A stretch of DNA of 64,000 bases from NCBI GenBank assembly GCA_030407505.1, contig JASDDH010000001.1:62001-126000 (forward strand). The letters run 5' to 3'. Shown piece by piece: positions 16,820 through 23,901 of this stretch. The position numbers and the translations under genes are program-made. How positions within the stretch are numbered: the first letter of the stretch is position 1; every line of letters starts with the position of its first letter. Under the pieces are notes generated by a model. The model was not told the origin of the DNA and made no database searches. It was given only the letters and a program-made list of their open reading frames with translations. This DNA comes from Planococcus sp. APC 4015 (GTDB lineage: Bacteria > Actinomycetota > Actinomycetes > Actinomycetales > Microbacteriaceae).

Positions 16820-17212
16820 CGAATGGGCCGGCCTGTACGCCGGGTTCTGTCCGGGGGCGTGAGCCCCGTGGACGGTCATCTCTCTCGGCGACACGTTGCC
16901 GTGCCGCTCCAGCGGCCTACCCGAGGACTCGGCGAGCCGCGTCAGCATCCTCTGTCTGGCCTTGCTCCGGGCGAGGTTTACCGTGCGGGTCGTCTCACGA
17001 CGACCCCGGTGGTCTCTTACACCGCCGTTTCACCCTTACCGCGTCAACCCTTCGACAAGCTCAGGGACCGATGCGGCGGTCTGCTCTCTGTGGCACTGTC
17101 TCGCGGATCGCTCCGGGTGGGTGTTACCCACCGCCCTGCTCTGTGGAGCCCGGACGTTCCTCGGCATGACGGCGAACCGTCATGACGCGACCGTCCAGCC
17201 GACCCATTCGCG
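16820..17212 (-). ncRNA. rnpB: RNase P RNA, bacterial type A
   Basis: Read on the reverse strand, the sequence has the conserved parts of RNase P RNA: GAGGAACGTCCGGGCTCCA near the 5' end (P3/P4 region), ACAGTGCCACAGAGAGCAGA, GGTAAGGGTGAAACGG, GTAAGAGACCACC, and the 3' terminal GGACAGAACCCGG with TACAGGCCGGC. The ends pair as helix P1 (CGAATGGG at the 5' side, CCCATTCG at the 3' side), which sets the limits to within a few bases. The terminal part of helix P12 is made of a dispersed-repeat-like sequence (17048-17069). The RNA processes the 5' ends of tRNAs. No protein-coding gene overlaps; open frames here are shadows. Confidence 0.95.
17048..17069. repeat. REP-like short repeat inside rnpB (helix P12)
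   Basis: The core cttcgacaagctcaggga (with flanking ccc and cc) resembles a short palindrome-forming repeat (GTCCCTGAGC-TGTCGAAGGG) that I recall as dispersed in intergenic regions of many high-GC bacteria, including Microbacteriaceae. Here it lies between the ACCGCC and GGTAAGGGTGAAACGG segments of RNase P RNA, a place where the P12 hairpin tolerates length change. Confidence 0.6.
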
Positions 17213-17350
17213 GTCCGATACTAGCCGCGACGCGCCGATTCGGCCGAAACGTGTACGAAACACGCCCGGATGCCGTACGATCAGATCACCTGCGGGATGC
17301 GACTGGGAACGCGCCTGCAGAAGAGACGCCTTTGGGGAGGCATATTTATC

Positions 17351-17995
17351 ATGCGCAAGATCATCTTCGCTGCGGCCGTGTCCGCAGCTCTACTGGTCGC
17401 CGGTCCGATTTCCGCTGCATCTGCAGTCGAGGGCTACTCGCCCGACGAACCGACGAACCCTTCGCTGTCGGGCACTGTCGCCGACGGCGAATGCATGTCC
17501 GATGCACCGTGGATCAACTACTCGGTGGAACTCACCGATCCGGCTGGCCTGCACACGTCGGATGCCGCGACTCTCGTCATCTCGAGCGGTGCCAACGTCG
17601 TGTCGGTGCCGCTGGGCTCCCTCGTCGACGGTGAGCTCTCGGGCAGCGTGCTGTGGCCCGGCGCTTCGGTCGACGCCAACGGCGTCGCGAACGGCTGGCC
17701 CGGCTGGGAGCAGGTCGACGGCGACTGGGTGCAGACGAACGGCAACTTCGGCTGGACCCGTGGCGCCATCTCGGCCAAGATCGTCGTCAACCCCGAGATC
17801 GTCGTGCCGCTGTCGTACCCGGCAGCGTCCGGCGACTGCGCCACCGCACCGCGCGGCCAGAACAGCGTGCCCGCATCGCTCCCCCTCACGGGAATGGATG
17901 CCGCGGTCCTGCCGCTCAGCATCGCCGGAGGCGCGGCTGCGCTCATCGGCGTCGGACTGCTCGTCGCGCAGCGCCGTCGTCGCTCGCAGGCCTGA
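17351..17995 (+). CDS. LPXTG-anchored cell-surface protein
   Basis: The 214-aa product starts with a signal peptide (MRKIIFAAAVSAALLVAGPI, cleavage near AASA-VEG). It ends with a sorting signal: LPLTG at 177-181, a hydrophobic helix (AAVLPLSIAGGAAALIGVGL) and a basic tail RRRRSQA. A sortase should link Thr180 to the peptidoglycan; no sortase gene is in the window. The mature part of ~150 residues is Trp- and Gly-rich with a Cys near each end (DGECMSDAPW and SGDCATAPRG) that could pair. I recognise no domain in it. The ATG at 17351 has GGGGAGG ten bases upstream, followed by an unusually AT-rich CATATTTATC, unlike its GC-rich surroundings. The DUF4012 gene follows in the same direction after 17 bp. 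Confidence 0.85.
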   Translation: MRKIIFAAAVSAALLVAGPISAASAVEGYSPDEPTNPSLSGTVADGECMSDAPWINYSVELTDPAGLHTSDAATLVISSGANVVSVPLGSLVDGELSGSVLWPGASVDANGVANGWPGWEQVDGDWVQTNGNFGWTRGAISAKIVVNPEIVVPLSYPAASGDCATAPRGQNSVPASLPLTGMDAAVLPLSIAGGAAALIGVGLLVAQRRRRSQA

Positions 17996-18012
17996 ACGAC
18001 TGACATCCTGAG

Positions 18013-19782
18013 GTGGTGACTACCTCCACCGACGCGACTCGCCGACCCCACTGGGGTCGGCGAGTCGCGCTCGCGTTCCTCGCTCTCGTCGTCCTGATCC
18101 TCATCGCGGCCGCCTGGGTCGGCGTCCGCGGACTCATGGCCAAGGCCGAACTCGACGCGGTCGTCTCGCTCACGCAGCCCGTGCGCGACGCCGCGGAGTC
18201 GCGGGACCTCGATCGACTCGACGAACTGGTGACCGAGGTCGAGTCGCACGCGACGCAGGCGGCGAGCCTCACCGGCGACCCGATCTGGCGCCTGGCCGAA
18301 GTGCTCCCGTTCGCGGGACCTAACCTCGCCGCCGTGCGAACCGTCTCGAGCGCCGTCGCCGATGTCGCCGGCTCCGCGCAGCCGCTGCTCGGTCTCGCCC
18401 GTGACGCCGCCGCGTCCGGCGACACCGGATCGGTCATGCGGGTGCTCGCCGACGCCCGATCACCGCTGCAGACGGCATCGGATGCCTTCGCGGATGCGGA
18501 TGCCGCGCTCGCAGCGCTTCAGTCCGACGCGCTGCTCCCGCCCGTCACCGCCGGCGTGGAGAAGGCGTCCGTCTTCGTGCAGGACGGCGGCCCCATGGTG
18601 GCCTCGCTCGCACAGGCCGCGCAGATCCTGCCGCCCATGCTCGGCGCCGACGGCCCGCGCACGCTGCTGGTGATGATCCAGAACGGTGCCGAGCTGCGCA
18701 CCGCCGGCGGGCTCGCCGGCTCATTCGTGCTGCTCCAGGCCGACGCCGACGGCTTCGACATCGTCGAGCAAGCCGACTCGTCGAAGTTCCCCCGTCGTAC
18801 GGAGCCGATCGCAGAGGTTCCTGCATCCACGACCGCCTTCTACGGCGACGACGTAGCCCGCTATGTGCAGAACGCGACGATGACGCCGGACTTCGCGACC
18901 ACGGGATCGCTCGTGAGCAGCTGGTGGGCCGGCTACACCGGCACCGCTCCTGACGCGGTGCTGTCGATCGACCTCGCGACCGTGGCTTCCCTCGTCGAGG
19001 TGTCGGGTCCGCTCGTCCTGCCCGACGGCACCGAGATCCCGGCCGACGAGCTCGAGCAGCGAGTGCTCGTCGACCCCTACTTCACGCTCGACTCCGACGA
19101 GCAGACCGCGTTCCAGGAACTGGTCACCGCCGCGGCCATGGAACGCATCCTCGGCTCGAGCGGCGACCCCGCCGCCTGGATCGGAGCCCTGGTCGCCCCC
19201 GTCGAGCAGGGGCGCATCTCCGCCTGGAGCTCGGTGGAGTCCGAGCAGGCCACCATCGTCTCCTCGATGCTGGGCGGCCCCGCGGCACGTCACGCCGCGT
19301 CCGGCGACGCGTACGCCGTGTACTTCAACGACGCGACCGGCGGCAAGATGGACGGCTTCATGGACGTCTCGATCGCGACGGGATCGGCTTCGTGCCGGCC
19401 GGACGGACGCCACGACGTGACCGTCGCGGTGACGCTCACCAATACGGCTCCGGCCGACGCCGGCGCATGGCCGATGCTCGTGACCGGCGGCGGCTCCCAG
19501 GGCGTGACGCCCGGCGACATCTCCACCGATGTCGCCGTCGCCGCCCCGGCGGGCACGTTCCTCGGTGAGGTGCTGCGCGACGGAGAGGCGGTTCTTCCGG
19601 CGGATGCCGAGATCGCCGGCTTCCCGATGATCCGCGCCGGAGTGCTGGTCTCGCCCGGGCAGTCGAGCACGATCGAGTTCCACTTCGTGACGGCCGGGGC
19701 CGCGGACCCGTCGCTCTCCGTGCTGCACACCCCGCTGCTCAACACGCCCGAGGTCACCACGACCGAAGTCCGCTGCGCCTGA
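18013..19782 (+). CDS. DUF4012 domain-containing membrane-anchored protein
   Basis: The 589-aa product has a basic start (MVTTSTDATRRPHWGRR), one membrane helix at about 17-37 and a long exported region. The mid part ILPPMLGADGPRTLLVMIQN followed by GAELRTAGGLAGSFVLL is the signature of DUF4012, an actinobacterial exported family of unknown function often found near surface or polysaccharide genes. The N-terminal ~170 exported residues look helical (many ASxxADAA-type repeats), and the C-terminal part is beta-rich. Two GTG codons in a row (18013 and 18016) follow CTGAGG, so the start is uncertain by one residue. A perfect 17-bp inverted repeat covers codons 8-19. It probably shares a transcript with the LPXTG gene. 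Confidence 0.85.
   Translation: MVTTSTDATRRPHWGRRVALAFLALVVLILIAAAWVGVRGLMAKAELDAVVSLTQPVRDAAESRDLDRLDELVTEVESHATQAASLTGDPIWRLAEVLPFAGPNLAAVRTVSSAVADVAGSAQPLLGLARDAAASGDTGSVMRVLADARSPLQTASDAFADADAALAALQSDALLPPVTAGVEKASVFVQDGGPMVASLAQAAQILPPMLGADGPRTLLVMIQNGAELRTAGGLAGSFVLLQADADGFDIVEQADSSKFPRRTEPIAEVPASTTAFYGDDVARYVQNATMTPDFATTGSLVSSWWAGYTGTAPDAVLSIDLATVASLVEVSGPLVLPDGTEIPADELEQRVLVDPYFTLDSDEQTAFQELVTAAAMERILGSSGDPAAWIGALVAPVEQGRISAWSSVESEQATIVSSMLGGPAARHAASGDAYAVYFNDATGGKMDGFMDVSIATGSASCRPDGRHDVTVAVTLTNTAPADAGAWPMLVTGGGSQGVTPGDISTDVAVAAPAGTFLGEVLRDGEAVLPADAEIAGFPMIRAGVLVSPGQSSTIEFHFVTAGAADPSLSVLHTPLLNTPEVTTTEVRCA
18034..18068. repeat. Perfect 17-bp inverted repeat in the 5' coding region of the DUF4012 gene
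   Basis: Arms gcgactcgccgacccca (18034-18050) and 18052-18068 are exact complements around one central base. The hairpin lies 18-52 bases inside the DUF4012 coding sequence and 39 bp past the LPXTG-gene stop. It could end or attenuate the LPXTG transcript or limit translation of the DUF4012 gene. Confidence 0.7.
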
Positions 19783-19784
19783 GC

Positions 19785-21509
19785 TCAGGCCTTGCCGGCC
19801 GAATCGGCCACGCGCAGGTCGAGGGGGAAATCCACGGGGAAGTCCCCGAACAGCAGACGACCGGCGGCGGTCGCGGCATCCCGGGTCGCGACCGCCACCT
19901 CGTCGGCGAGCTCTGCAGGCGTGTGGATGATGACTTCGTCGTGCAGGAAGAACGCGAGATGCGGGCGACGCTCGAAGGCGATGCCCGACCGTGGCGCAGC
20001 GCGGCCCTCGGGCACCGCGGGCATCGTCGCGAGCCGCTGGCGCAGGTCGGCCAACCACGACAGCGCCCATTCGGCGGCGCTCCCCTGCACGATGAAGTTA
20101 CGCGTGAATCGGCCCCGGTCCCGAGCGTCGCGTCGCGCGCGGGTCTCGGCGTCGCTCGTGGCGTCGACCTGGTTCGCACGCGACTGACGCTCGAGCCACT
20201 CGGCCGAGGGCGCCGGTGAGGAGCGTCCGAGCCACGTCGAGACGGTCCCGCCGCGCTCGCCCGTGGCGGCCGCCTCGTCGACGAGCGCCATCGCCCGGGG
20301 GAAGGTTCGCCGCAGGCGCGGCACGAGCCGGCCCGAGTCGCCGGTCGTCGCGCCGTACATCGCGCCGAGGATCGCCATCTTCGCCTCGGCGCGCGAGGTG
20401 ACGGCACCGAGGTCGACGATCCCTGCATACAGATCGGTGCCGTAGGCGGCGCGGGCGAGCGCCGTGTCCCGCGAGATCGCCGCGAGCACCCGGGGTTCCA
20501 GCTGCGCCACATCGGCTACCACGAGGCGCCAACCCGGGTCCGGCCGCACTGCCGCGCGCAGCTGCCGCGGCAGCTGCAGCGCTCCCCCACCCGACGACGC
20601 CCACCGCCCGGTGACGACGCCTCCGGGCACGTACACGGGGCGGAACCGCCCGTCGTGCACCCATTCACCGAGCCACGCCCACCCGTTCGCGGACAGCAGG
20701 CGCGAGAGCTTCTTGTATTCGAGCAGCGGCTCGATCACCGGATGCCGATGCTCGGCGAGCTCCCATCTGCTCGTCGATTCCACGAGCACCCCGACCCGGT
20801 GGAGCGCCCGCAGCAGCTTGGGCTGCGAGTCGAGGCGCGCCGTCGGATCGTCGAGCGCGATACGCACGAGGCGGGCCGCGGCATCCATCTTCTCGGGCAT
20901 TCCCCCGCCGACGGGACGCGGGCCGAGCATCTCGGTGAGGATGCGGTCGTGCTCGGCGGCGTCCCACGGCAGTCCGGCGGAACGCAGTTCCGCTGCGATG
21001 AGCGCGCCCGCGGATTCGGCGGCGATGAGAAGCCTCAGGCGCGCCGGCTCGGTGGCCGTGGCGACGGCGTCCCGCTGGCGCGCGAACTCGGCCAGGACGG
21101 CGTCGATGCCGTCAGGCAGCCTCGAGGATTCCGCATCCCGGTCCAGGTCGAACAGGGCGGGCCTCAGATCGGGAGCCGCGGGCGCGGCATCCCATTCACG
21201 AGCGGTCCGCACCGCGGCATCGTCCGCGACGAAGGCGCTGTCGCGCAGGATCGCGTGACTCAGACGCAGGTCGTGACAGCGCGCGAGACGGTGGCCCCGC
21301 GCCAGCACCGGGTCGTACCACCCGGGCGTGTCGTTCCAGACCCAGCGCGGCGGAGCGGACGCTTCACGAGCGGCGATCCAGGCCACGAGTTCGTCCGCCG
21401 ACAGTGGTGTGCGACCGGATTCGGATCCGTCCGCGGCGAGCTCGACGGCGACGATCGCCTCCGCGGCGCGTCCGAGGACGATCCAGGTCGGGGCGTCAGC
21501 AGCGCCCAC
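19785..21509 (-). CDS. Short family A DNA polymerase (polymerase core with vestigial exonuclease region)
   Basis: The 574-aa product has the Pol I polymerase motifs: motif A DVAQLEPRVLA (Asp333), motif B RAEAKMAILGAMYGATTG, and motif C FLHDEVIIHTP (His523-Asp524-Glu525). The canonical motif A is DYSQIELR, so the Tyr and second hydrophobic residues differ but the catalytic Asp remains. There is no 5'-nuclease domain. The N-terminal ~250 residues match the place of the 3'-5' exonuclease but show none of its acidic motifs clearly. Similar actinobacterial proteins are annotated as bifunctional 3'-5' exonuclease/DNA polymerase; their cellular job is unknown. It differs from the main PolA. GTG 21509 starts three bases after the zinc-ribbon gene's stop, implying co-transcription. 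Confidence 0.85.
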   Translation of the reverse strand: MGAADAPTWIVLGRAAEAIVAVELAADGSESGRTPLSADELVAWIAAREASAPPRWVWNDTPGWYDPVLARGHRLARCHDLRLSHAILRDSAFVADDAAVRTAREWDAAPAAPDLRPALFDLDRDAESSRLPDGIDAVLAEFARQRDAVATATEPARLRLLIAAESAGALIAAELRSAGLPWDAAEHDRILTEMLGPRPVGGGMPEKMDAAARLVRIALDDPTARLDSQPKLLRALHRVGVLVESTSRWELAEHRHPVIEPLLEYKKLSRLLSANGWAWLGEWVHDGRFRPVYVPGGVVTGRWASSGGGALQLPRQLRAAVRPDPGWRLVVADVAQLEPRVLAAISRDTALARAAYGTDLYAGIVDLGAVTSRAEAKMAILGAMYGATTGDSGRLVPRLRRTFPRAMALVDEAAATGERGGTVSTWLGRSSPAPSAEWLERQSRANQVDATSDAETRARRDARDRGRFTRNFIVQGSAAEWALSWLADLRQRLATMPAVPEGRAAPRSGIAFERRPHLAFFLHDEVIIHTPAELADEVAVATRDAATAAGRLLFGDFPVDFPLDLRVADSAGKA

Positions 21510-21512
21510 GGA

Positions 21513-22244
21513 TCACAGGCCCGATTCCTCCGTGCGCACCAGGATGCAGCCGCACTCGGGGCACATCACAACGGCGTCCGGCGCTGCTGCCCGCAGCGTG
21601 TTGAGGTCGGTGCCCGAGAGCACCATGTTGCAGCCTTCGCACGTGCGGCGGCGCAGCATCGCTGCGCCCGCCGACCGCGGCGCCAGCCGGTCGTACAGCG
21701 CGAGCAGGTCGTCCGGGATGCCGTCGGCGACGGCGGCACGATCGCGGGTGGTGGCTTCGATGGTCGCCGTCGCCTCGGCGACGACGCGCTTGGCCTCGGC
21801 GCTGAGCTCGGCGCCCTCGGCGTTCGTCGAGGCGATGAGGGATTCCTGCTCGGCGACCGCGGCGTCGGCCTGCTCGAGCCGGTCCATGAGGTCGAGCTCG
21901 GCGTCTTCGAGGTCGCTCTTGCGACGGGCGAGGGCCTGCAGCTCGCTCTCGAGACCCTGCGCCTCCTTCGAGTTGGACGACGTCGCCAGGCGACCCGCGT
22001 CCCGAGCGCTGCGGGCATCGACGACCGCGACGTCGGACTCGATGCGCGCGATCTCGGTGCGCAGGTCGTCGCGAGCACCCAGACGCACCGTCAGCTCCTG
22101 CGACAGCTCCTGGCGGCGCTGCATGAGCTCGCGGACCCGCACCGCCTGCGGCGGGTTCTTGCGCGCGTGCTCGGCGGTGCGCAGACGCACGTCGAGGGCT
22201 GCGAGGTCGAGCAGGCGGAGCTGGTCGGCGGGGCTGGCGTTCAC
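21513..22244 (-). CDS. Coiled-coil protein with C4 zinc ribbon (Rv2229c/CT398-like)
   Basis: The 243-aa product is a long helical hairpin (residues ~1-180, e.g. QRRQELSQELTVRLGARDDL and LESELQALARRKSDLEDAEL) ending in a zinc ribbon with two CxxC knuckles: RRRTCEGCNMVLSG and VMCPECGCILVR. This is the layout of the CT398-like family (zf-RING_7), conserved in actinobacteria but with no firm function; nucleic-acid or flagellar-export roles have been proposed for relatives. The GTG at 22244 is seven bases after TAGGTT (22257-22252), a leaderless arrangement. M. tuberculosis Rv2229c lies in the same chromosomal neighbourhood (glnA2 to aceE). The polymerase gene follows directly. Confidence 0.85.
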   Translation of the reverse strand: MNASPADQLRLLDLAALDVRLRTAEHARKNPPQAVRVRELMQRRQELSQELTVRLGARDDLRTEIARIESDVAVVDARSARDAGRLATSSNSKEAQGLESELQALARRKSDLEDAELDLMDRLEQADAAVAEQESLIASTNAEGAELSAEAKRVVAEATATIEATTRDRAAVADGIPDDLLALYDRLAPRSAGAAMLRRRTCEGCNMVLSGTDLNTLRAAAPDAVVMCPECGCILVRTEESGL

Positions 22245-22282
22245 GGGATCAAACCTACCCCGCGGCCGCTCGGCACGACGGC

Positions 22283-23629
22283 TCAGAGCTGGAGGACCCA
22301 GGACGCGACGGCGAAGTAGATGATGAGGCTGGTCGCGTCGCAGAACGTCGAGATGAACGGCGTGCTGAAGACGGCGGGGTCGGCGTGCAGCACACGGGCG
22401 AGGATCGGCATCACACCGCCGACGGTGGCGGCGAGGGTGCAGACGCCGAACAGCGTGAGACCGATGACGAGACCGAGGGGCGGGCCGAACACGACGCCGG
22501 CGATGCCGAATCCCAGCACCCCGAGCAATCCGCCCAGCAGCGCCCCGACGCGCACTTCGCGCCAGGCGACCGCGAGCACGTCGCGTCTGGTCACCTCGCC
22601 CATCGCGAGAGCCCGTGTCACCGTGGTGGCCGCCTGCGCGCCGGTGTTGCCCGCGGTGCCGGTGAGCAGCGGGATGAACAGGGCGAGGGTCACGACCTGC
22701 TCCAGCGTCGCCTCGAAGATGTCGAGCACGCCCACCGTCAGCAGCGCCGAGACGGCGAGCACCAGCAGCCAGACCACGCGGGATCGCACGATGCCGAGCA
22801 CCGGGGTGGTCAGGTAGGGCCGCCGCAGCGGTTCCGACGCTCCCTGACGGGCGGCATCCTCGTCCTCGGCGTCTTCGAGGATGCGCGACGCGTCGTCGAT
22901 CGTGAGGATGCCCAGCAGGCGGTCCTCGCCGTCGACCACGGGCGCCGCCAGCAGCTGGGCGTCCACGAGGGACCGCGCCGAGGATTCGGCATCGTCGGTC
23001 GCGCGCACGTGGCGGGCGTCGGTCATGATGTCGCTGATGAGGGTGTCGGATGCCCCCATCACGAGTTCGCGCAGGCCGACGATCCCGAGCACCCGGCGCT
23101 GGGGGTCGGTGACGGGCAGGGTGTAGATGGTCTCGGCCTCGACACCGCGGTGCCGCACGTGCGAGAGCGCGTCCCCGAGGGTGAGCTGGGGCTCGAGTCG
23201 CACGTACTCGGGGCTCATGAAGCGGCCGATGCTGCCGCGCGGATAGCCGAGCATCGGGGCGGTGAGTTCGCGCTCGCGCGCAGAGAGTCCGCGCATGAGC
23301 TTCTGCGCGACGCCCGCGGGCAGCTCGTCGACCAGCTGGGCGCGGTCGTCGGGGTCGAGCGCCTCGAACACCCGTGCGACATCCTCGTCCCGCAGCCCGG
23401 CGAAGAGCTCCGCCCGGATGCCGGAATCGAGCAGCTCGAACACCTCGAGGGCGGTGTCGCGCGGCAGCAGACGGTAGAGGACGGCGCGATCCGCGGCGTC
23501 CTCGCGTTCGAGCAGTCGCGCGATCTCGGGCGACTCGTGGCGGGAGAGCACCGCGCCCAGTGCCGGCAGGTCGCGGGCGCGCAGCGGTTCGGTGATGCTC
23601 TCGAGAAGCGCGTCGAACTCGTCATCCAT
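22283..23629 (-). CDS. mgtE: Magnesium transporter MgtE
   Basis: Mg2+-gated channel of the inner membrane. The 448-aa product has the three MgtE parts: a superhelical N domain (about 1-130, with LLPRDTALEVFELLDSGIRA and the Asp-rich DPDDRAQLVDELP), a CBS pair (about 135-255, LPVTDPQRRVLGIVGLREL and VVDGEDRLLGILTIDD) and five membrane helices (about 280-448). The pore signature FIPLLTGTAGNTGAQAATT is intact, and an ATSLIIYFAVASWVLQL end closes the protein. Acidic residues in the N and CBS domains sense cytoplasmic Mg2+. The ATG at 23629 has a weak GATGAT hexamer six bases upstream. tRNA-Val lies 37 bp upstream on the same strand, leaving no room for an M-box riboswitch. Confidence 0.94.
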   Translation of the reverse strand: MDDEFDALLESITEPLRARDLPALGAVLSRHESPEIARLLEREDAADRAVLYRLLPRDTALEVFELLDSGIRAELFAGLRDEDVARVFEALDPDDRAQLVDELPAGVAQKLMRGLSARERELTAPMLGYPRGSIGRFMSPEYVRLEPQLTLGDALSHVRHRGVEAETIYTLPVTDPQRRVLGIVGLRELVMGASDTLISDIMTDARHVRATDDAESSARSLVDAQLLAAPVVDGEDRLLGILTIDDASRILEDAEDEDAARQGASEPLRRPYLTTPVLGIVRSRVVWLLVLAVSALLTVGVLDIFEATLEQVVTLALFIPLLTGTAGNTGAQAATTVTRALAMGEVTRRDVLAVAWREVRVGALLGGLLGVLGFGIAGVVFGPPLGLVIGLTLFGVCTLAATVGGVMPILARVLHADPAVFSTPFISTFCDATSLIIYFAVASWVLQL

Positions 23630-23666
23630 GGGCGCATCATCCCAGATGCCGATGACGGATGCGGGG

Positions 23667-23739
23667 TGGGCCCTGCCGGGATCGAACCGACGACATCCAC
23701 GGTGTAAACGTGGCGCTCTACCAGCTGAGCTAAAGGCCC
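23667..23739 (-). tRNA. tRNA-Val (anticodon UAC)
   Basis: The 73-nt reverse-strand sequence folds as a cloverleaf. The acceptor GGGCCTT pairs with AGGGCCC, the D arm is GCTCAGCTGGTAGAGC, the anticodon stem CCACG/CGTGG holds loop TTTACAC (anticodon TAC), and the T arm is GTCGGTTCGATCCCGGC. CCA is not encoded. Confidence 0.95.
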
Positions 23740-23811
23740 TGACGCGTTCAGTCTAGAGCCCGCGGAAGTGCGTGCCCCGGCATCCCGACCAGCCGGCTAG
23801 TGGGTAGGCTT

Positions 23812-23829
23812 GCACACGGCGCGTTGTGC
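23812..23829. promoter_or_regulatory. Dyad near the aceE transcription start
   Basis: GCACA-N8-TGTGC begins two bases after a -10-like TAGGCT (23805-23810), where a repressor would block the aceE promoter. The half-sites resemble those of a dyad before fabD (27872-27898). Regulator unknown. Confidence 0.35.
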
Positions 23830-23867
23830 GCGGCCGACAAAGCCGTGCCCGCTTCCGTTGCGAAAAC

Positions 23868-23884
23868 CTGGCACGATCTGCCAG
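23868..23884. promoter_or_regulatory. Perfect dyad in the aceE 5' leader
   Basis: CTGGCA-N5-TGCCAG lies 17 bases before the aceE GTG and just ahead of the AAAGG ribosome site. It may be an operator or a small leader hairpin. Confidence 0.35.
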
Positions 23885-23901
23885 ACGACGAAAGGTCTTC
23901 C

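Noticed and set aside
16790-17300. Open reading frames overlapping rnpB on the + strand
   Set aside because: They cross the conserved RNase P RNA and yield Arg/Ser-rich peptides with no relation to known proteins.
23630-23666. M-box magnesium riboswitch before mgtE
   Set aside because: Only 37 bp separate mgtE from tRNA-Val, too short for an M-box of about 170 nt.
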